From Streptomyces sp. G-G2 (GTDB taxonomy: Bacteria > Actinomycetota > Actinomycetes > Streptomycetales > Streptomycetaceae): a stretch of 64,000 nt of DNA. Each line of letters starts with the position of its first letter. Position 1 is the stretch's first letter. The notes beneath the pieces were generated by a model, which was not told the DNA's origin, made no database searches, and was given only the letters and a program-made list of their open reading frames with translations. The position numbers and the translations under genes were made by a program. This document shows, piece by piece, positions 16,531 through 25,024 of the stretch. The stretch lies in the NCBI RefSeq assembly GCF_030063135.1, contig NZ_JASISO010000046.1:1-64000 (forward strand). The letters run 5' to 3'.

Positions 16531-17655
16531 GTGGCAGCCAAGGACGGGGCAGCAGCATCCGGGAAGTCCGGCGCAGGCAGCAAGCAGGAGGCCCTGATGC
16601 GGGCCTCGCTGAGCGCGGTCGCACCTGGTCAGCAGCTCCGTGACGGGCTGGAGCGGATCCTGCGCGGCAACACGGGCGGCCTGATCGTTCTCGGTATGGA
16701 CAAGAGCGTCGAGGCCATGTGCACCGGCGGATTCGTGCTGGACGTGGAGTTCACCGCGACCCGGCTGCGCGAGCTGTGCAAGCTCGACGGGGCGCTCATC
16801 GTGGACAAGGACATCACCAAGATCCTGCGGGCGGGCGTCCAGCTGGTGCCGGACGCGTCGATTCCGACGGAGGAGACGGGGACCCGGCACCGGACCGCGG
16901 ACCGTGTCTCCAAGCAGTGCAACTTCCCGGTCGTGTCGGTGTCGCAGTCGATGCGGCTGATCGCGCTGTACGTCGACGGCGAGCGGCGCGTACTGGAGGA
17001 GTCCGGGGCGATCCTGTCCCGGGCGAACCAGGCGCTGGCCACGCTGGAGCGGTACAAGCTGCGGCTCGACGAGGTCGCCGGCACGCTGTCGGCGCTGGAG
17101 ATCGAGGACCTGGTGACGGTCCGCGACGTCACGGCGGTCGCGCAGCGGCTGGAGATGGTGCGGCGGATCGCGACCGAGATCGCCGAGTACGTGGTGGAGC
17201 TGGGCACCGACGGGCGGCTGCTGTCGCTCCAGCTGGACGAGCTGACGGTCGGGATCGAGCAGGAGCGGGAGCTGGTGATCCGGGACTACGTGCCGGAGCC
17301 TACGGCGAAGCGTTCCCGCACGGTGGAGGAGGCGCTGGCCGAGCTGGACTCCTTCCGGCACGCGGAGCTGCTGGAGCTGGCGACGGTGGCACGGGGGCTG
17401 GGGTACACGGGCTCGCCCGAGACCCTGGACTCGGCGGTGTCGCCGCGCGGGTACCGGCTGCTGGCGAAGGTTCCCCGGCTGCCGGGGGCCATCATCGAGC
17501 GGCTCGTGGAGCACTTCGGGGGGCTGCAGAAGCTGCTCGCCGCCAGTGTGGACGACCTCCAGACCGTCGACGGGGTCGGCGAGGCGCGGGCGCGGTCGGT
17601 GCGCGAAGGGCTGTCGCGGCTGGCGGAGTCCTCGATCCTGGAGCGGTACGTCTAA
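16531..17655 (+). CDS. disA: DNA integrity scanning diadenylate cyclase DisA
   Basis: Makes c-di-AMP from two ATP and scans DNA for branched structures. The 374-aa length is that of actinobacterial DisA. The diadenylate cyclase domain carries DGA at 86-88 and GTRHRTA at 117-123 (the RHR motif). An all-helical linker follows, and the C-terminal HhH DNA-binding domain has LQTVDGVGEARARSVREGL. I chose GTG 16531 because GGAGGAG lies 5 nt before it. Downstream of radA. c-di-AMP in Streptomyces affects osmotic balance and development through potassium transporters and riboswitches. Confidence 0.97.
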   Translation: MAAKDGAAASGKSGAGSKQEALMRASLSAVAPGQQLRDGLERILRGNTGGLIVLGMDKSVEAMCTGGFVLDVEFTATRLRELCKLDGALIVDKDITKILRAGVQLVPDASIPTEETGTRHRTADRVSKQCNFPVVSVSQSMRLIALYVDGERRVLEESGAILSRANQALATLERYKLRLDEVAGTLSALEIEDLVTVRDVTAVAQRLEMVRRIATEIAEYVVELGTDGRLLSLQLDELTVGIEQERELVIRDYVPEPTAKRSRTVEEALAELDSFRHAELLELATVARGLGYTGSPETLDSAVSPRGYRLLAKVPRLPGAIIERLVEHFGGLQKLLAASVDDLQTVDGVGEARARSVREGLSRLAESSILERYV

Positions 17656-17678
17656 GGGCTGTGCGCCCTCCCGGGGCG

Positions 17679-17743
17679 CCTCGACCGCCGACGGGGGCTG
17701 GAATGTGCCCCGTGGGCACATCCAGCCCCGCCGGCGGTCGAGG
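17679..17743. terminator. Long hairpin between convergent disA and a secreted-type gene
   Basis: Arms of about 30 bases (17679-17710 and 17714-17743) pair almost perfectly around the 3-base loop CGT. It lies 24 bases after the disA stop and 3 before the stop of the opposing gene, so it probably terminates both. The outer arm (CCTCGACCGCCGACGGGG-type) belongs to the dispersed convergent-repeat family. Confidence 0.85.
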
Positions 17744-17746
17744 GGG

Positions 17747-18571
17747 TCAGTCCTGCTTCAGGACGAATGACGTGCGGGCCACCGGCATGCCGGGGGACTT
17801 GACCTCGACCACGTATGTGTCGGCCACCGCGCTCCCCGCCGGAGGCGTCTGGCACTGGGACGCCGCGCTGAACTTGCGGTCCCATTCCAGCGACTGCGTC
17901 GTGTCGCTGTTCGCGGGCAGCCGGAAGAAGAGGTTCCCCGCTCCCGTCGGGCAGTCCGCCGAGGACCACACGGCCTTGCCCGTGCTGGCCTGAGTGATCG
18001 TCAGGATCGCCTGCTTCGGACCGAGGTCCACCTTGCAGGTGGCGCCTGAGACATTGCGCGCGAGGAGCTCCAGACGGGGGCGCTCGTTCGGCTCGTACTC
18101 GTTCTTGGTGCTCTTGACCTCCCACTGGAGCCCGCTCGGCGCACAGGCGGGGAGCGGGGAGTCCGCCGGGATCTGGCCGGGGCCGCCACCGGAGGCCGCC
18201 GCGCCGCCCGCGTCCGCGCCCGCCGCCGAACCCGCCCCGCCCGGTTCGCCGTTCTTGCCGCCCGCGCCGCCCGCGCCGGAACCCGACGCGCCGCCGTGGT
18301 CGCCGCCCGTGGCACCGCCCGCGCCCGACTCGTCACGCCCGCCCGGGGCCTGAGTGATCGCCGGCCCGGTTCCGGGCGCGCCCGGGGTGATCGAGGCCGC
18401 GGGACGGGGTCCCTTGCCGCCCTTGCCGTTCTGACTCGTCGTCCCGCCACCGGAACTGACGGTCCATACGGCGAGGATGGCCAGCAGAGCGGCGACGGAC
18501 GCCAGAACCGCCCTCCGTCGCCAGTAGATGGAGGAGGGGAGCGGCCCGACCGGATTGCGCAGAGATCCCAC
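17747..18571 (-). CDS. Membrane-anchored protein with Gly/Ala/Pro-rich linker
   Basis: A 274-aa protein: a short cytoplasmic segment, one membrane helix (AVLASVAALLAILAVWTVSS), then a long low-complexity Gly/Ala/Ser linker of about 90 residues. A small C-terminal extracellular domain contains four cysteines (PACAPS, ATCKVD, ADCPTG, SQCQTP), probably two disulfides in a beta-sandwich (WEVKSTKNEYEPNERPRLEL). Function is unknown. GTG 18571 lies 8 nt after TAAAGT on the minus strand, which supports a leaderless start. A more distal ATG (about 18649) would add 26 residues with no family support. Convergent with disA. Confidence 0.8.
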   Translation of the reverse strand: MGSLRNPVGPLPSSIYWRRRAVLASVAALLAILAVWTVSSGGGTTSQNGKGGKGPRPAASITPGAPGTGPAITQAPGGRDESGAGGATGGDHGGASGSGAGGAGGKNGEPGGAGSAAGADAGGAAASGGGPGQIPADSPLPACAPSGLQWEVKSTKNEYEPNERPRLELLARNVSGATCKVDLGPKQAILTITQASTGKAVWSSADCPTGAGNLFFRLPANSDTTQSLEWDRKFSAASQCQTPPAGSAVADTYVVEVKSPGMPVARTSFVLKQD

Positions 18572-18727
18572 GAGAGGAAACTTTACGAGAGTCGGCGTCG
18601 CGATCAGTGCCGCCCATGCCGGGTATCGGCGAATTTTGGCGATGATCATCCCGCTGCCGTAGCCCGGACGGCCGTCCGGGCGCACCGGAGGGGCGGCGGG
18701 GAGTCCGCTGTGCGTACTCTCGGCCGG

Positions 18728-19339
18728 ATGGACAGCTCCGGCCTCTACCTCGACATCACCGGCTTCGCGCACTCCACACCCGGCTGGGTGCAGTCGCTCG
18801 CGGAAATATGGACCAAGAACGGCCTCCTGCTCTTCGGCCTGCTCTTCCTCCTCGTGTGGTGGCGGGCCCGCACCCTCGGCGACCGGGCGATGGCCCTGGC
18901 GGTGCTCGCGCCGCTCGCCACGGCGCTCGCGTACGTCGCCTCCGAGCTGCTGAAGACCTTCGTGCACGAGGACCGGCCCTGCCGGGCGGTGTCCGGCGCG
19001 CTCCCCTCCCTGGTCACGTGCCCCGCGGTCGGCGACTGGTCCTTCCCCAGCAATCACTCCGTGATCGCGGGCGCGGCCGCCGTCGCCCTGATCATGGCCT
19101 CCCGGCGGCTCGCGCCGCTGGTGGTGCCGCTGGCGCTGCTGATGGCCTTCTCCCGGGTCTTCGTCGGGGTGCACTACCCGCACGACGTGGCGCTGGGTCT
19201 GCTGTTCGGGGCCTCGCTGGTCCCCCTGGTGGTCCTCGCCCTCACCGGCCCGGCCGGTCGGATGATCCGCACGATGCGGACGAGCGAGGTCCGCTCCGCT
19301 GTCCGGTTCACCGGTCCGGGCCCCGCGCGACACGGGTGA
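18728..19339 (+). CDS. PAP2 superfamily phosphatase (undecaprenyl-PP phosphatase-like)
   Basis: Polytopic membrane phosphatase of 203 aa. The three PAP2 motifs are present: KTFVHEDRPCR, PSNHSVIAG and SRVFVGVHYPHD, so the histidine nucleophile site is complete. Such enzymes recycle undecaprenyl pyrophosphate or dephosphorylate phosphatidyl lipids on the outer membrane face. Around five hydrophobic segments are visible. The ATG lies 7 nt after TACTCT, so the transcript is probably leaderless. It sits just ahead of mutY and 1.8 kb from the sigE envelope-stress operon, which fits a cell-wall role. Confidence 0.92.
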   Translation: MDSSGLYLDITGFAHSTPGWVQSLAEIWTKNGLLLFGLLFLLVWWRARTLGDRAMALAVLAPLATALAYVASELLKTFVHEDRPCRAVSGALPSLVTCPAVGDWSFPSNHSVIAGAAAVALIMASRRLAPLVVPLALLMAFSRVFVGVHYPHDVALGLLFGASLVPLVVLALTGPAGRMIRTMRTSEVRSAVRFTGPGPARHG

Positions 19340-19362
19340 ATCGTGCCAGGATGCCCCCTGCC

Positions 19363-20331
19363 ATGACTCTTTCCCCCGAATCCCCCGCGCCCGCCGGTCC
19401 GGCCGCCGTCCCCGGTGCCGAGGCCGCCCGCGCGCTGCACTCCCCCGTCATCGCCTGGTTCCGCGAGAACGCCCGCGATCTGCCCTGGCGCCGCCCCGAG
19501 GCCGGCCCCTGGGGCGTCATGGTCAGCGAGTTCATGCTCCAGCAGACCCCGGTCGCCCGGGTGCTGCCGGTGTACGAGCAGTGGCTGGCCCGCTGGCCCC
19601 GCCCCGCCGATCTGGCCGCCGAGGCTCCCGGCGAGGCCGTACGGGCCTGGGGGCGGCTCGGTTATCCGCGCCGGGCCCTGCGGCTGCACGGCGCGGCCGT
19701 CGCCATAACGGAACGCCACGGGGGCGACGTACCGAGGGAACACGACCGGCTGCTCTCGCTGCCCGGCATCGGCGAGTACACGGCGGCCGCTGTGGCCTCC
19801 TTCGCCTACGGGCAGCGGCACCCGGTGCTGGACACCAACGTGCGCCGGGTCTTCGCCCGGACCGCGGCCGGTGTCGAGTACCCGCCGAACGCCACCACCG
19901 CCGCCGAGCGGCGCCTCGCCCGGGCCCTGCTGCCCGACGACGAGGAGACCGCTGCCGGCTGGGCGGCGGCCTCCATGGAGCTGGGCGCGCTGGTGTGCAC
20001 GGCGAAGAACCCGGACTGCGCCCGCTGCCCGGTGGCCGGGCTGTGCGCGTGGCGGCTGGCGGGCAAGCCCGCGCACGAGGGTCCGCCGCGGCGCGGGCAG
20101 ACGTACGCCGGTACCGACCGGCAGGTGCGCGGCAGGCTCCTCGCGGTGCTCCGCGAGGCGGTCGGGCCGGTGCCGCGGGTGGTGCTGGACGCCGTGTGGG
20201 ACGAGCCGGTGCAGCGGGCCCGGGCCCTGGACGGGCTGGTCAGCGACGGGCTCGTCGAACCGCTGGGCGCGGAGGGCGAGGACGGCCGCGCGGGCGGCCT
20301 CGCGACGGCCTACCGGCTCCCGGCCGGCTGA
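19363..20331 (+). CDS. mutY: A/G-specific adenine glycosylase MutY
   Basis: Removes adenine mispaired with 8-oxoguanine in base-excision repair. The 322-aa protein has DLPWRR and EFMLQQTPVARV at the N-terminus, the helix-hairpin-helix LPGIGEYTAAAVASFAYG, the catalytic Asp in VLDTNVRRV, and a complete 4Fe-4S motif C-x6-C-x2-C-x5-C (VCTAKNPDCARCPVAGLC). The C-terminal MutT-like domain is short and diverged, as in other actinobacterial MutY proteins. An ATG 12 bases upstream is an alternative start. Close behind the PAP2 gene, so possibly co-transcribed. Confidence 0.94.
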   Translation: MTLSPESPAPAGPAAVPGAEAARALHSPVIAWFRENARDLPWRRPEAGPWGVMVSEFMLQQTPVARVLPVYEQWLARWPRPADLAAEAPGEAVRAWGRLGYPRRALRLHGAAVAITERHGGDVPREHDRLLSLPGIGEYTAAAVASFAYGQRHPVLDTNVRRVFARTAAGVEYPPNATTAAERRLARALLPDDEETAAGWAAASMELGALVCTAKNPDCARCPVAGLCAWRLAGKPAHEGPPRRGQTYAGTDRQVRGRLLAVLREAVGPVPRVVLDAVWDEPVQRARALDGLVSDGLVEPLGAEGEDGRAGGLATAYRLPAG

Positions 20332-20505
20332 CTCTCGCATTCCGCTTGAGCCGGTGAAACCCCAGCTCACGGGGGCTGTTACACAACCTATGGACAGCCG
20401 TGTTCCCACCGAAGGCTCACCCGCACAGTGCCGTGACAACCGCTCCGTACCTTCAGGTCCACAAGCAGTGGAAGTGGAACGGTGAGCAGGCGGAGGCGGT
20501 CTGAG
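20332..20505 (+). promoter_or_regulatory. sigE operon promoter region
   Basis: 174 bases between mutY and sigE. In S. coelicolor transcription of the sigE operon depends on phosphorylated CseB, so binding sites are expected here, but I could not identify a repeated motif with confidence. A small hairpin-forming segment (CAGCTCACGGGGGCTG) at about 20363-20378 may terminate mutY. Confidence 0.5.
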
Positions 20506-21066
20506 ATGGCGCACGGCGAGGTACTCGAATTCGAAGAGTACGTACGCACTCGGCAGGACGCGCTGCTGCGCAGTGCCCGTCGCCTGGTCCCGGACCCCAC
20601 CGACGCCCAGGACCTGCTGCAGACCGCCCTCGTGCGGACGTACGGCCGCTGGGACGGCATCGCCGACAAGTCCCTCGCCGATGCCTACCTGCGCCGCGTC
20701 ATGATCAACACGCGGACCGAGTGGTGGCGTGCCCGCAAGCTCGAAGAGGTCCCCACCGAGCAGCTCCCGGACGCCAGCGTCGAGGACGGCGCCGAGCAGC
20801 GCGCCGACCGCGCCCTGCTGATGGACATCCTCAAGGTGCTCGCGCCCAAGCAGCGCAGCGTGGTCGTGCTGCGACACTGGGAGCAGATGAGCACCGAGGA
20901 GACGGCCGCGGCGCTCGGCATGTCGGCCGGTACCGTGAAGAGCACGCTGCACCGGGCCCTGGCGCGCCTGCGGCAGGAGCTGGAGAGCCGGGACCTGGAC
21001 ATGCGCGCGCTGGAACGCGGTGACCACACCATGCTGTACGAGGGGCGGGAGCGGTGCGCGGCCTAA
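20506..21066 (+). CDS. sigE: RNA polymerase ECF sigma factor SigE
   Basis: Extracytoplasmic-function sigma factor (186 aa) that directs the cell-envelope stress regulon in Streptomyces. Region 2 (LRSARRLVPDPTDAQDLLQTAL and YLRRVMINTRTEWWRARK) and region 4 (LAPKQRSVVVLRHWEQMSTEETAAALGMSAGTVKSTLHR) are both intact. The sequence and the following cseABC genes match the S. coelicolor operon. I chose ATG 20506, preceded by GGAGG at 9 nt; a GTG at 20482 would add eight residues. No anti-sigma gene is present: control is transcriptional through CseB/CseC. Confidence 0.96.
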   Translation: MAHGEVLEFEEYVRTRQDALLRSARRLVPDPTDAQDLLQTALVRTYGRWDGIADKSLADAYLRRVMINTRTEWWRARKLEEVPTEQLPDASVEDGAEQRADRALLMDILKVLAPKQRSVVVLRHWEQMSTEETAAALGMSAGTVKSTLHRALARLRQELESRDLDMRALERGDHTMLYEGRERCAA

Positions 21067-21713
21067 CAGGCCTCCGGGGCGGGAGCCCGCTGGTACTGAT
21101 GTCGACGGGGATGGTCATCCTCGTCGGCACTGTGCTGTTCGCGGTCGGCTGCTCCACCGGCGGCACCGGGCTGCGGGACGGCGGTCCGGCGCGCACCGAG
21201 TCCGTGTCGAAGACCTCGCCGTCCACCGCACCCTCCGCGCAGCCGTCGCCCTCGGCCTTCAAGAAGGTCGACGTGGTGGCGCTGGTGCGGGCCGACCCGA
21301 AGGTCAGTGACGCGGTCAAGCGGGACCTCAAGCCCTGCTCGGGCAAGGACTACCCGGTGGACGTCAGCTACGGGAAGGTCACCGGGAGCCCGGACACCGA
21401 CCTCGTGGTCAACATCCTGTCCTGCTCGGACGCGATCGGCGTGGGCGCGTACGTGTACAAGCCGGAGGGCGGAAAGTACGAGAATGTGTTCTCGGACGAG
21501 GCCCCGCCCGTCTACGCGGAGATCGACCGGGGCGACCTGGTCGTGAGCAAGCAGATCTACGGCAAGGCCGAGGCGTACGCCACCGGCGAAGACGTGATCA
21601 CCTACCGCTGGAGCGGGGAGAAGTTCACCGAGCACGACCGCGTGCACTCGGAGTACAGCAATGTCGGCGGGGTGGGCCAGCCCGCCCCCGCCGTGACACC
21701 GCAGAGGAACTGA
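21054..21713 (+). CDS. cseA: Lipoprotein CseA, negative modulator of the SigE system
   Basis: Second gene of the sigE operon (219 aa). The signal peptide ends at a lipobox-like VLFAVGC, where the -3 position is Ala and not the usual Leu, so lipidation is likely but slightly atypical. In S. coelicolor CseA is an extracytoplasmic lipoprotein that dampens sigE expression. The mature part has two Cys (LKPCSGKD, ILSCSDA) that may pair. The GTG start overlaps the sigE 3' end by 13 nt, so translation is coupled. Confidence 0.93.
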   Translation: MRGLTGLRGGSPLVLMSTGMVILVGTVLFAVGCSTGGTGLRDGGPARTESVSKTSPSTAPSAQPSPSAFKKVDVVALVRADPKVSDAVKRDLKPCSGKDYPVDVSYGKVTGSPDTDLVVNILSCSDAIGVGAYVYKPEGGKYENVFSDEAPPVYAEIDRGDLVVSKQIYGKAEAYATGEDVITYRWSGEKFTEHDRVHSEYSNVGGVGQPAPAVTPQRN

Positions 21714-21723
21714 GGGACCGGGC

Positions 21724-22434
21724 ATGGCCGAGACCCACGTGCTGTTCGTGGAGGACGACGACGTCATCCGTGAGGCCACGACCCTGGCGCTGGAGCGCGA
21801 CGGGTTCGTGGTCACCGCCATGCCCGACGGGCTGTCGGGCCTGGAGTCCTTCCGGGCCGACCGGCCCGACATCGCCCTGCTCGACGTGATGGTGCCCGGC
21901 ATGGACGGCGTCAGCCTGTGCCGCCGGATCCGCGACGAGTCCACCGTCCCCGTGATCATGCTGTCGGCGCGCGCCGACTCGATCGACGTGGTGCTCGGTC
22001 TGGAGGCGGGCGCCGACGACTACGTCACCAAGCCCTTCGACGGCTCGGTCCTGGTCGCCCGCATCCGCGCGGTGCTGCGCCGCTTCGGGCATGCGGGCGG
22101 GCCGAACGGCGCGGGTTCGGGCGCCGACGAGGACGCGGCGGGCGAGCGCGGTGTGCTGTCCTTCGGCGACCTGGAGGTCGACACCGAGGGCATGGAGGTC
22201 CGTAAGGCCGGGGTCTCGGTGGCCCTGACGCCGACCGAGATGCGGCTGCTGCTGGAGTTCTCCTCCGCGCCCGGCACCGTCCTGTCCCGGGACCGGCTGC
22301 TGGAGCGGGTCTGGGACTACGACTGGGGCGGCGACACCCGGGTCGTCGACGTCCACGTGCAGCGGCTGCGCACGAAGATCGGACAGGACCGGATCGAGAC
22401 GGTCCGGGGCTTCGGATACAAGCTGAAGGCATGA
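21724..22434 (+). CDS. cseB: Response regulator CseB (OmpR family)
   Basis: Two-component regulator (236 aa) that activates the sigE promoter. Receiver domain: acidic pocket EDDD at 10-13, phosphoacceptor Asp54 in ALLDVMVPGMDG, and Lys103 in VTKPFDG. The C-terminal winged helix is of OmpR type (LTPTEMRLLLEF, VDVHVQRLRTKIG, VRGFGYKL). The ATG has a GAGG-type ribosome site. The next gene, cseC, overlaps by ATGA. The inter-domain linker has an extra Gly/Ala/Asp-rich stretch (about residues 120-140). Confidence 0.96.
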   Translation: MAETHVLFVEDDDVIREATTLALERDGFVVTAMPDGLSGLESFRADRPDIALLDVMVPGMDGVSLCRRIRDESTVPVIMLSARADSIDVVLGLEAGADDYVTKPFDGSVLVARIRAVLRRFGHAGGPNGAGSGADEDAAGERGVLSFGDLEVDTEGMEVRKAGVSVALTPTEMRLLLEFSSAPGTVLSRDRLLERVWDYDWGGDTRVVDVHVQRLRTKIGQDRIETVRGFGYKLKA

Positions 22435-23744
22435 GGAGCTTCACCTTCCGCACCGGCATCCGCTGGAAGATCACCCTCGCCATCGCCGCTGTGGGCGCCC
22501 TGACCGCGCTCGCACTGAGCCTGGTGGTGCACAGTGCTGCCCGGGTCTCGATGCTGGAGAGCGCCCGCGAGGTGCAGCTGGACCGCGTGCAGTTCATCTC
22601 GCGCAACGCCGAGGCCGGGCGCAAGCCGCCCATGGGCGCCAAGCTCAACGACCCGGATCTGCCCGCCGACCTGCGGGACAAGGCGCGTTCGGGGCGGCGC
22701 GGCACCTACATCCAGGAGAAGCCCAAGGGCCTCCCGGAGGTGTGGGCGGCCGTCCCCCTCGGCAATGGGCAGGTGCTGTCGCTGCACACGCAGTTCCAGC
22801 AGAGCGCCAACATGGTGCGCGACCTGGACCGGGCCCTGGTCGTCGGCTCGCTCGCGGTGGTCATCGGCGGTTCCGCGCTCGGTGTCCTGATCGGCGGCCA
22901 GATCTCGCGTCGGCTGCGCAAGGCGGCGGCCGCCGCCGGGAGGGTCGCCCTCGGCGACCCCGAGGTCCGGGTCCGCGACGCGGTCGGCGGGGTGGTCCGG
23001 GACGAGACCGACGACCTCGCGCGGGCCGTGGACGCCATGGCGGACACCCTCCAGGAGCGGCTGGAGGCCGAGCGGCGGGTGACCGCGGACATCGCGCACG
23101 AGCTGCGCACCCCGGTGACGGGGCTGCTCACCGCGGCCGAACTGCTGCCGCCGGGGCGGCCGACAGAGCTGGTACGGGACCGGGCGCAGGCGATGCGGAT
23201 CCTGGTCGAGGACGTCCTGGAGGTGGCCCGGCTGGACAGCGCGTCCGAGCGGGCGGAGCTGCAGGACGTGGCGCTGGGCGAGTTCGTGGGGCGCCGGGTG
23301 GCCTCGCTGATGCCGGAGGCGACCGTACGGATCGTGGCGGACGAGATCGTGAACACGGATCCGCGGCGGCTGGAGCGGATCCTGGGCAATCTGCTCGCGA
23401 ACGCGGCGCGGTACGGGCGGGCCCCCATCCAGGTCGACGTGGAGGGCCGGGTCGTGCGCGTCCGGGACCACGGGCCCGGTTTCCCCGAGGCGCTACTGCG
23501 CGAGGGGCCGAGCCGGTTCCGTACCGGGTCGACGGACCGCGCGGGCGTCGGCCACGGGCTGGGCCTGACGATCGCGGCGGGCCAGGCCCGGGTCCTGGGC
23601 GCCCGCCTCACCTTCCGCAACGTGGCGGCGCCGGGCGGAGCCGACCGCGAGGGCACGGCGGCGGGCGCGGTGGCGGTCCTGTGGCTCCCGGAGCACGCCC
23701 CGACCGCGACGGGCAGCTTCCCGATCATCCAGCTGCCGGGCTGA
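22431..23744 (+). CDS. cseC: Sensor histidine kinase CseC
   Basis: Membrane sensor of the envelope-stress system (437 aa); known to respond to cell-wall antibiotics such as vancomycin in S. coelicolor. Two membrane helices (about 13-35 and 135-155) flank an extracellular sensor of about 100 residues. A HAMP domain follows, then the H box IAHELRTPVTG with His223. The ATPase domain shows N box NLLANAARYG, G1 DHGPGFPEA and G2 GHGLGLTIA. The ATG overlaps cseB (ATGA). Confidence 0.96.
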   Translation: MRSFTFRTGIRWKITLAIAAVGALTALALSLVVHSAARVSMLESAREVQLDRVQFISRNAEAGRKPPMGAKLNDPDLPADLRDKARSGRRGTYIQEKPKGLPEVWAAVPLGNGQVLSLHTQFQQSANMVRDLDRALVVGSLAVVIGGSALGVLIGGQISRRLRKAAAAAGRVALGDPEVRVRDAVGGVVRDETDDLARAVDAMADTLQERLEAERRVTADIAHELRTPVTGLLTAAELLPPGRPTELVRDRAQAMRILVEDVLEVARLDSASERAELQDVALGEFVGRRVASLMPEATVRIVADEIVNTDPRRLERILGNLLANAARYGRAPIQVDVEGRVVRVRDHGPGFPEALLREGPSRFRTGSTDRAGVGHGLGLTIAAGQARVLGARLTFRNVAAPGGADREGTAAGAVAVLWLPEHAPTATGSFPIIQLPG

Positions 23745-23803
23745 GGCCTTCTCGTGACGTCCGGCCTGTCTGGCGGGGGCGGGAATGTTTTAACATCCGT
23801 GCC

Positions 23804-24973
23804 ATGACTGACGGTACGGATCGCCCGAACAACCCCCAGCCCGACCCCGAGAACTGGAGCGGCGGCGGGAACGGCAGCGGGGGCTACGGCTATCCGTCGG
23901 CCCCGGGAGCCGGCGCCCCCGGCGCGGGGGGCGGGTACGGCTATCCGCAAGCGCCCGTACCGGGTGGGTACGGCTATCCGCAGCCCGGGCAGCCGAATCC
24001 CTATCAGCAGGATCCGCAGGATGGTTCCTTCACGCCCGAGCAGCAGCCGGGACCCCAGCCCGGTGCGGCCTTCACCCCCACGCCCCAGCCCGACTGGCAG
24101 GCGTTGGCCGACCGTTCGGCCTCCAGCCGCCGCACCCGGCGCCGCCTGATCGTCATAGGCGCCGCGGTCGCGGCCTGCGCCGTGGCCGCCGCCGCCACCC
24201 TCTGGCTCACGAACGACTCCGGTGGCACGGGCCCGAAGCCCGGCCCGGTGGCCGAGGGCTCGCAGAGCCCGTCGCCGTCCGCGAGCGAGCCCGCCTGGGA
24301 CGATCCGCACACGGTGCCGGGCCAGGCCAATCTGCTCCGCGACCGGACGGGCTCCACGAACATCGCGCTCGGCCCGCAGGCCGAGCAGGGCTCGGGCACC
24401 AAGCGCGGCGAGGTCCACTTCAAGGACAACCCGAACTCGTACGCCCAGGGCGCCGGGCAGGCCGTGGACACCACCAAGAGCTTCAGCGTCGCGGCGCGCG
24501 TCTACACCTCGGCCAAGAGCGGCACCCGGATAGCGGTGAGCCAGGGGGACGGGGTCTCGTACTCGTTCGAGCTGGGCCACGAGGCCGTGAACGGCAAGAA
24601 CGCTTGGATCTTCCGCGTCCAGAGCGGCTCCGGCGGAGCCGAGGCCACCACCGCGCAGGTCGCCTCCGACGGGCTGAAGACCGCGAGCGCGTGGGCGATG
24701 CTGACCGGCACCTACGACGCCACCACGAAGACGATCAAGCTGTACGTGGACGGGAAGCAGGCGGGCGAGGTGCCGGTGGCGGCCGGGATCTGGGCGGCCC
24801 CGGGCCCCATCCAGCTGGGCCGCGCACGCCACCACGACATCTGGGCCGGTGCGTGGACGGGCGCGATGGACAACGTCCGCGTCTGGGACAGCGCGCTGAC
24901 GGCCGCGCAGGTGGCGACCGTCAAGGGCGGCAAGAGCGAGGTCAAGCCGACCCACTCGTGGCTGATCAGCTGA
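23804..24973 (+). CDS. LamG (concanavalin A-like) domain membrane protein
   Basis: A 389-aa protein. The N-terminus (about 1-105) is Gly/Pro/Tyr/Gln-rich with four GYGYP units. One membrane helix follows a basic RRTRRR anchor. The extracellular C-terminal 210 residues form a LamG/jelly-roll domain (SFSVAARVYTS, KLYVDGKQAGEVPV, AMDNVRVWDSALT) that probably binds glycans or glycopeptides. Function is unknown. ATG 23804 lies 7 nt after TAACAT, so it is leaderless and transcribed separately from cseC. Its position next to cseC suggests an envelope role. Confidence 0.88.
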   Translation: MTDGTDRPNNPQPDPENWSGGGNGSGGYGYPSAPGAGAPGAGGGYGYPQAPVPGGYGYPQPGQPNPYQQDPQDGSFTPEQQPGPQPGAAFTPTPQPDWQALADRSASSRRTRRRLIVIGAAVAACAVAAAATLWLTNDSGGTGPKPGPVAEGSQSPSPSASEPAWDDPHTVPGQANLLRDRTGSTNIALGPQAEQGSGTKRGEVHFKDNPNSYAQGAGQAVDTTKSFSVAARVYTSAKSGTRIAVSQGDGVSYSFELGHEAVNGKNAWIFRVQSGSGGAEATTAQVASDGLKTASAWAMLTGTYDATTKTIKLYVDGKQAGEVPVAAGIWAAPGPIQLGRARHHDIWAGAWTGAMDNVRVWDSALTAAQVATVKGGKSEVKPTHSWLIS

Positions 24974-25006
24974 TCAGCACGAGCGGGCCGGCCACTCGGT
25001 CGGCCC
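24961..25006. terminator. Palindrome and hairpin between convergent LamG and M23 genes
   Basis: 24961-24978 is an 18-base perfect palindrome (GCTGATCAGCTGATCAGC) that includes the LamG stop codon. Just after it, GGGCCG (24985-24990) pairs with CGGCCC (25001-25006). Together they probably end both converging transcripts. Confidence 0.6.
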
Positions 25007-25024
25007 GGAGGCCGCCGCGCGGCA

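Noticed and set aside
19363..20331. Truncation of mutY
   Set aside because: The C-terminal domain is short, but the catalytic domain and Fe-S motif are complete and other actinobacterial MutY proteins are of this size.
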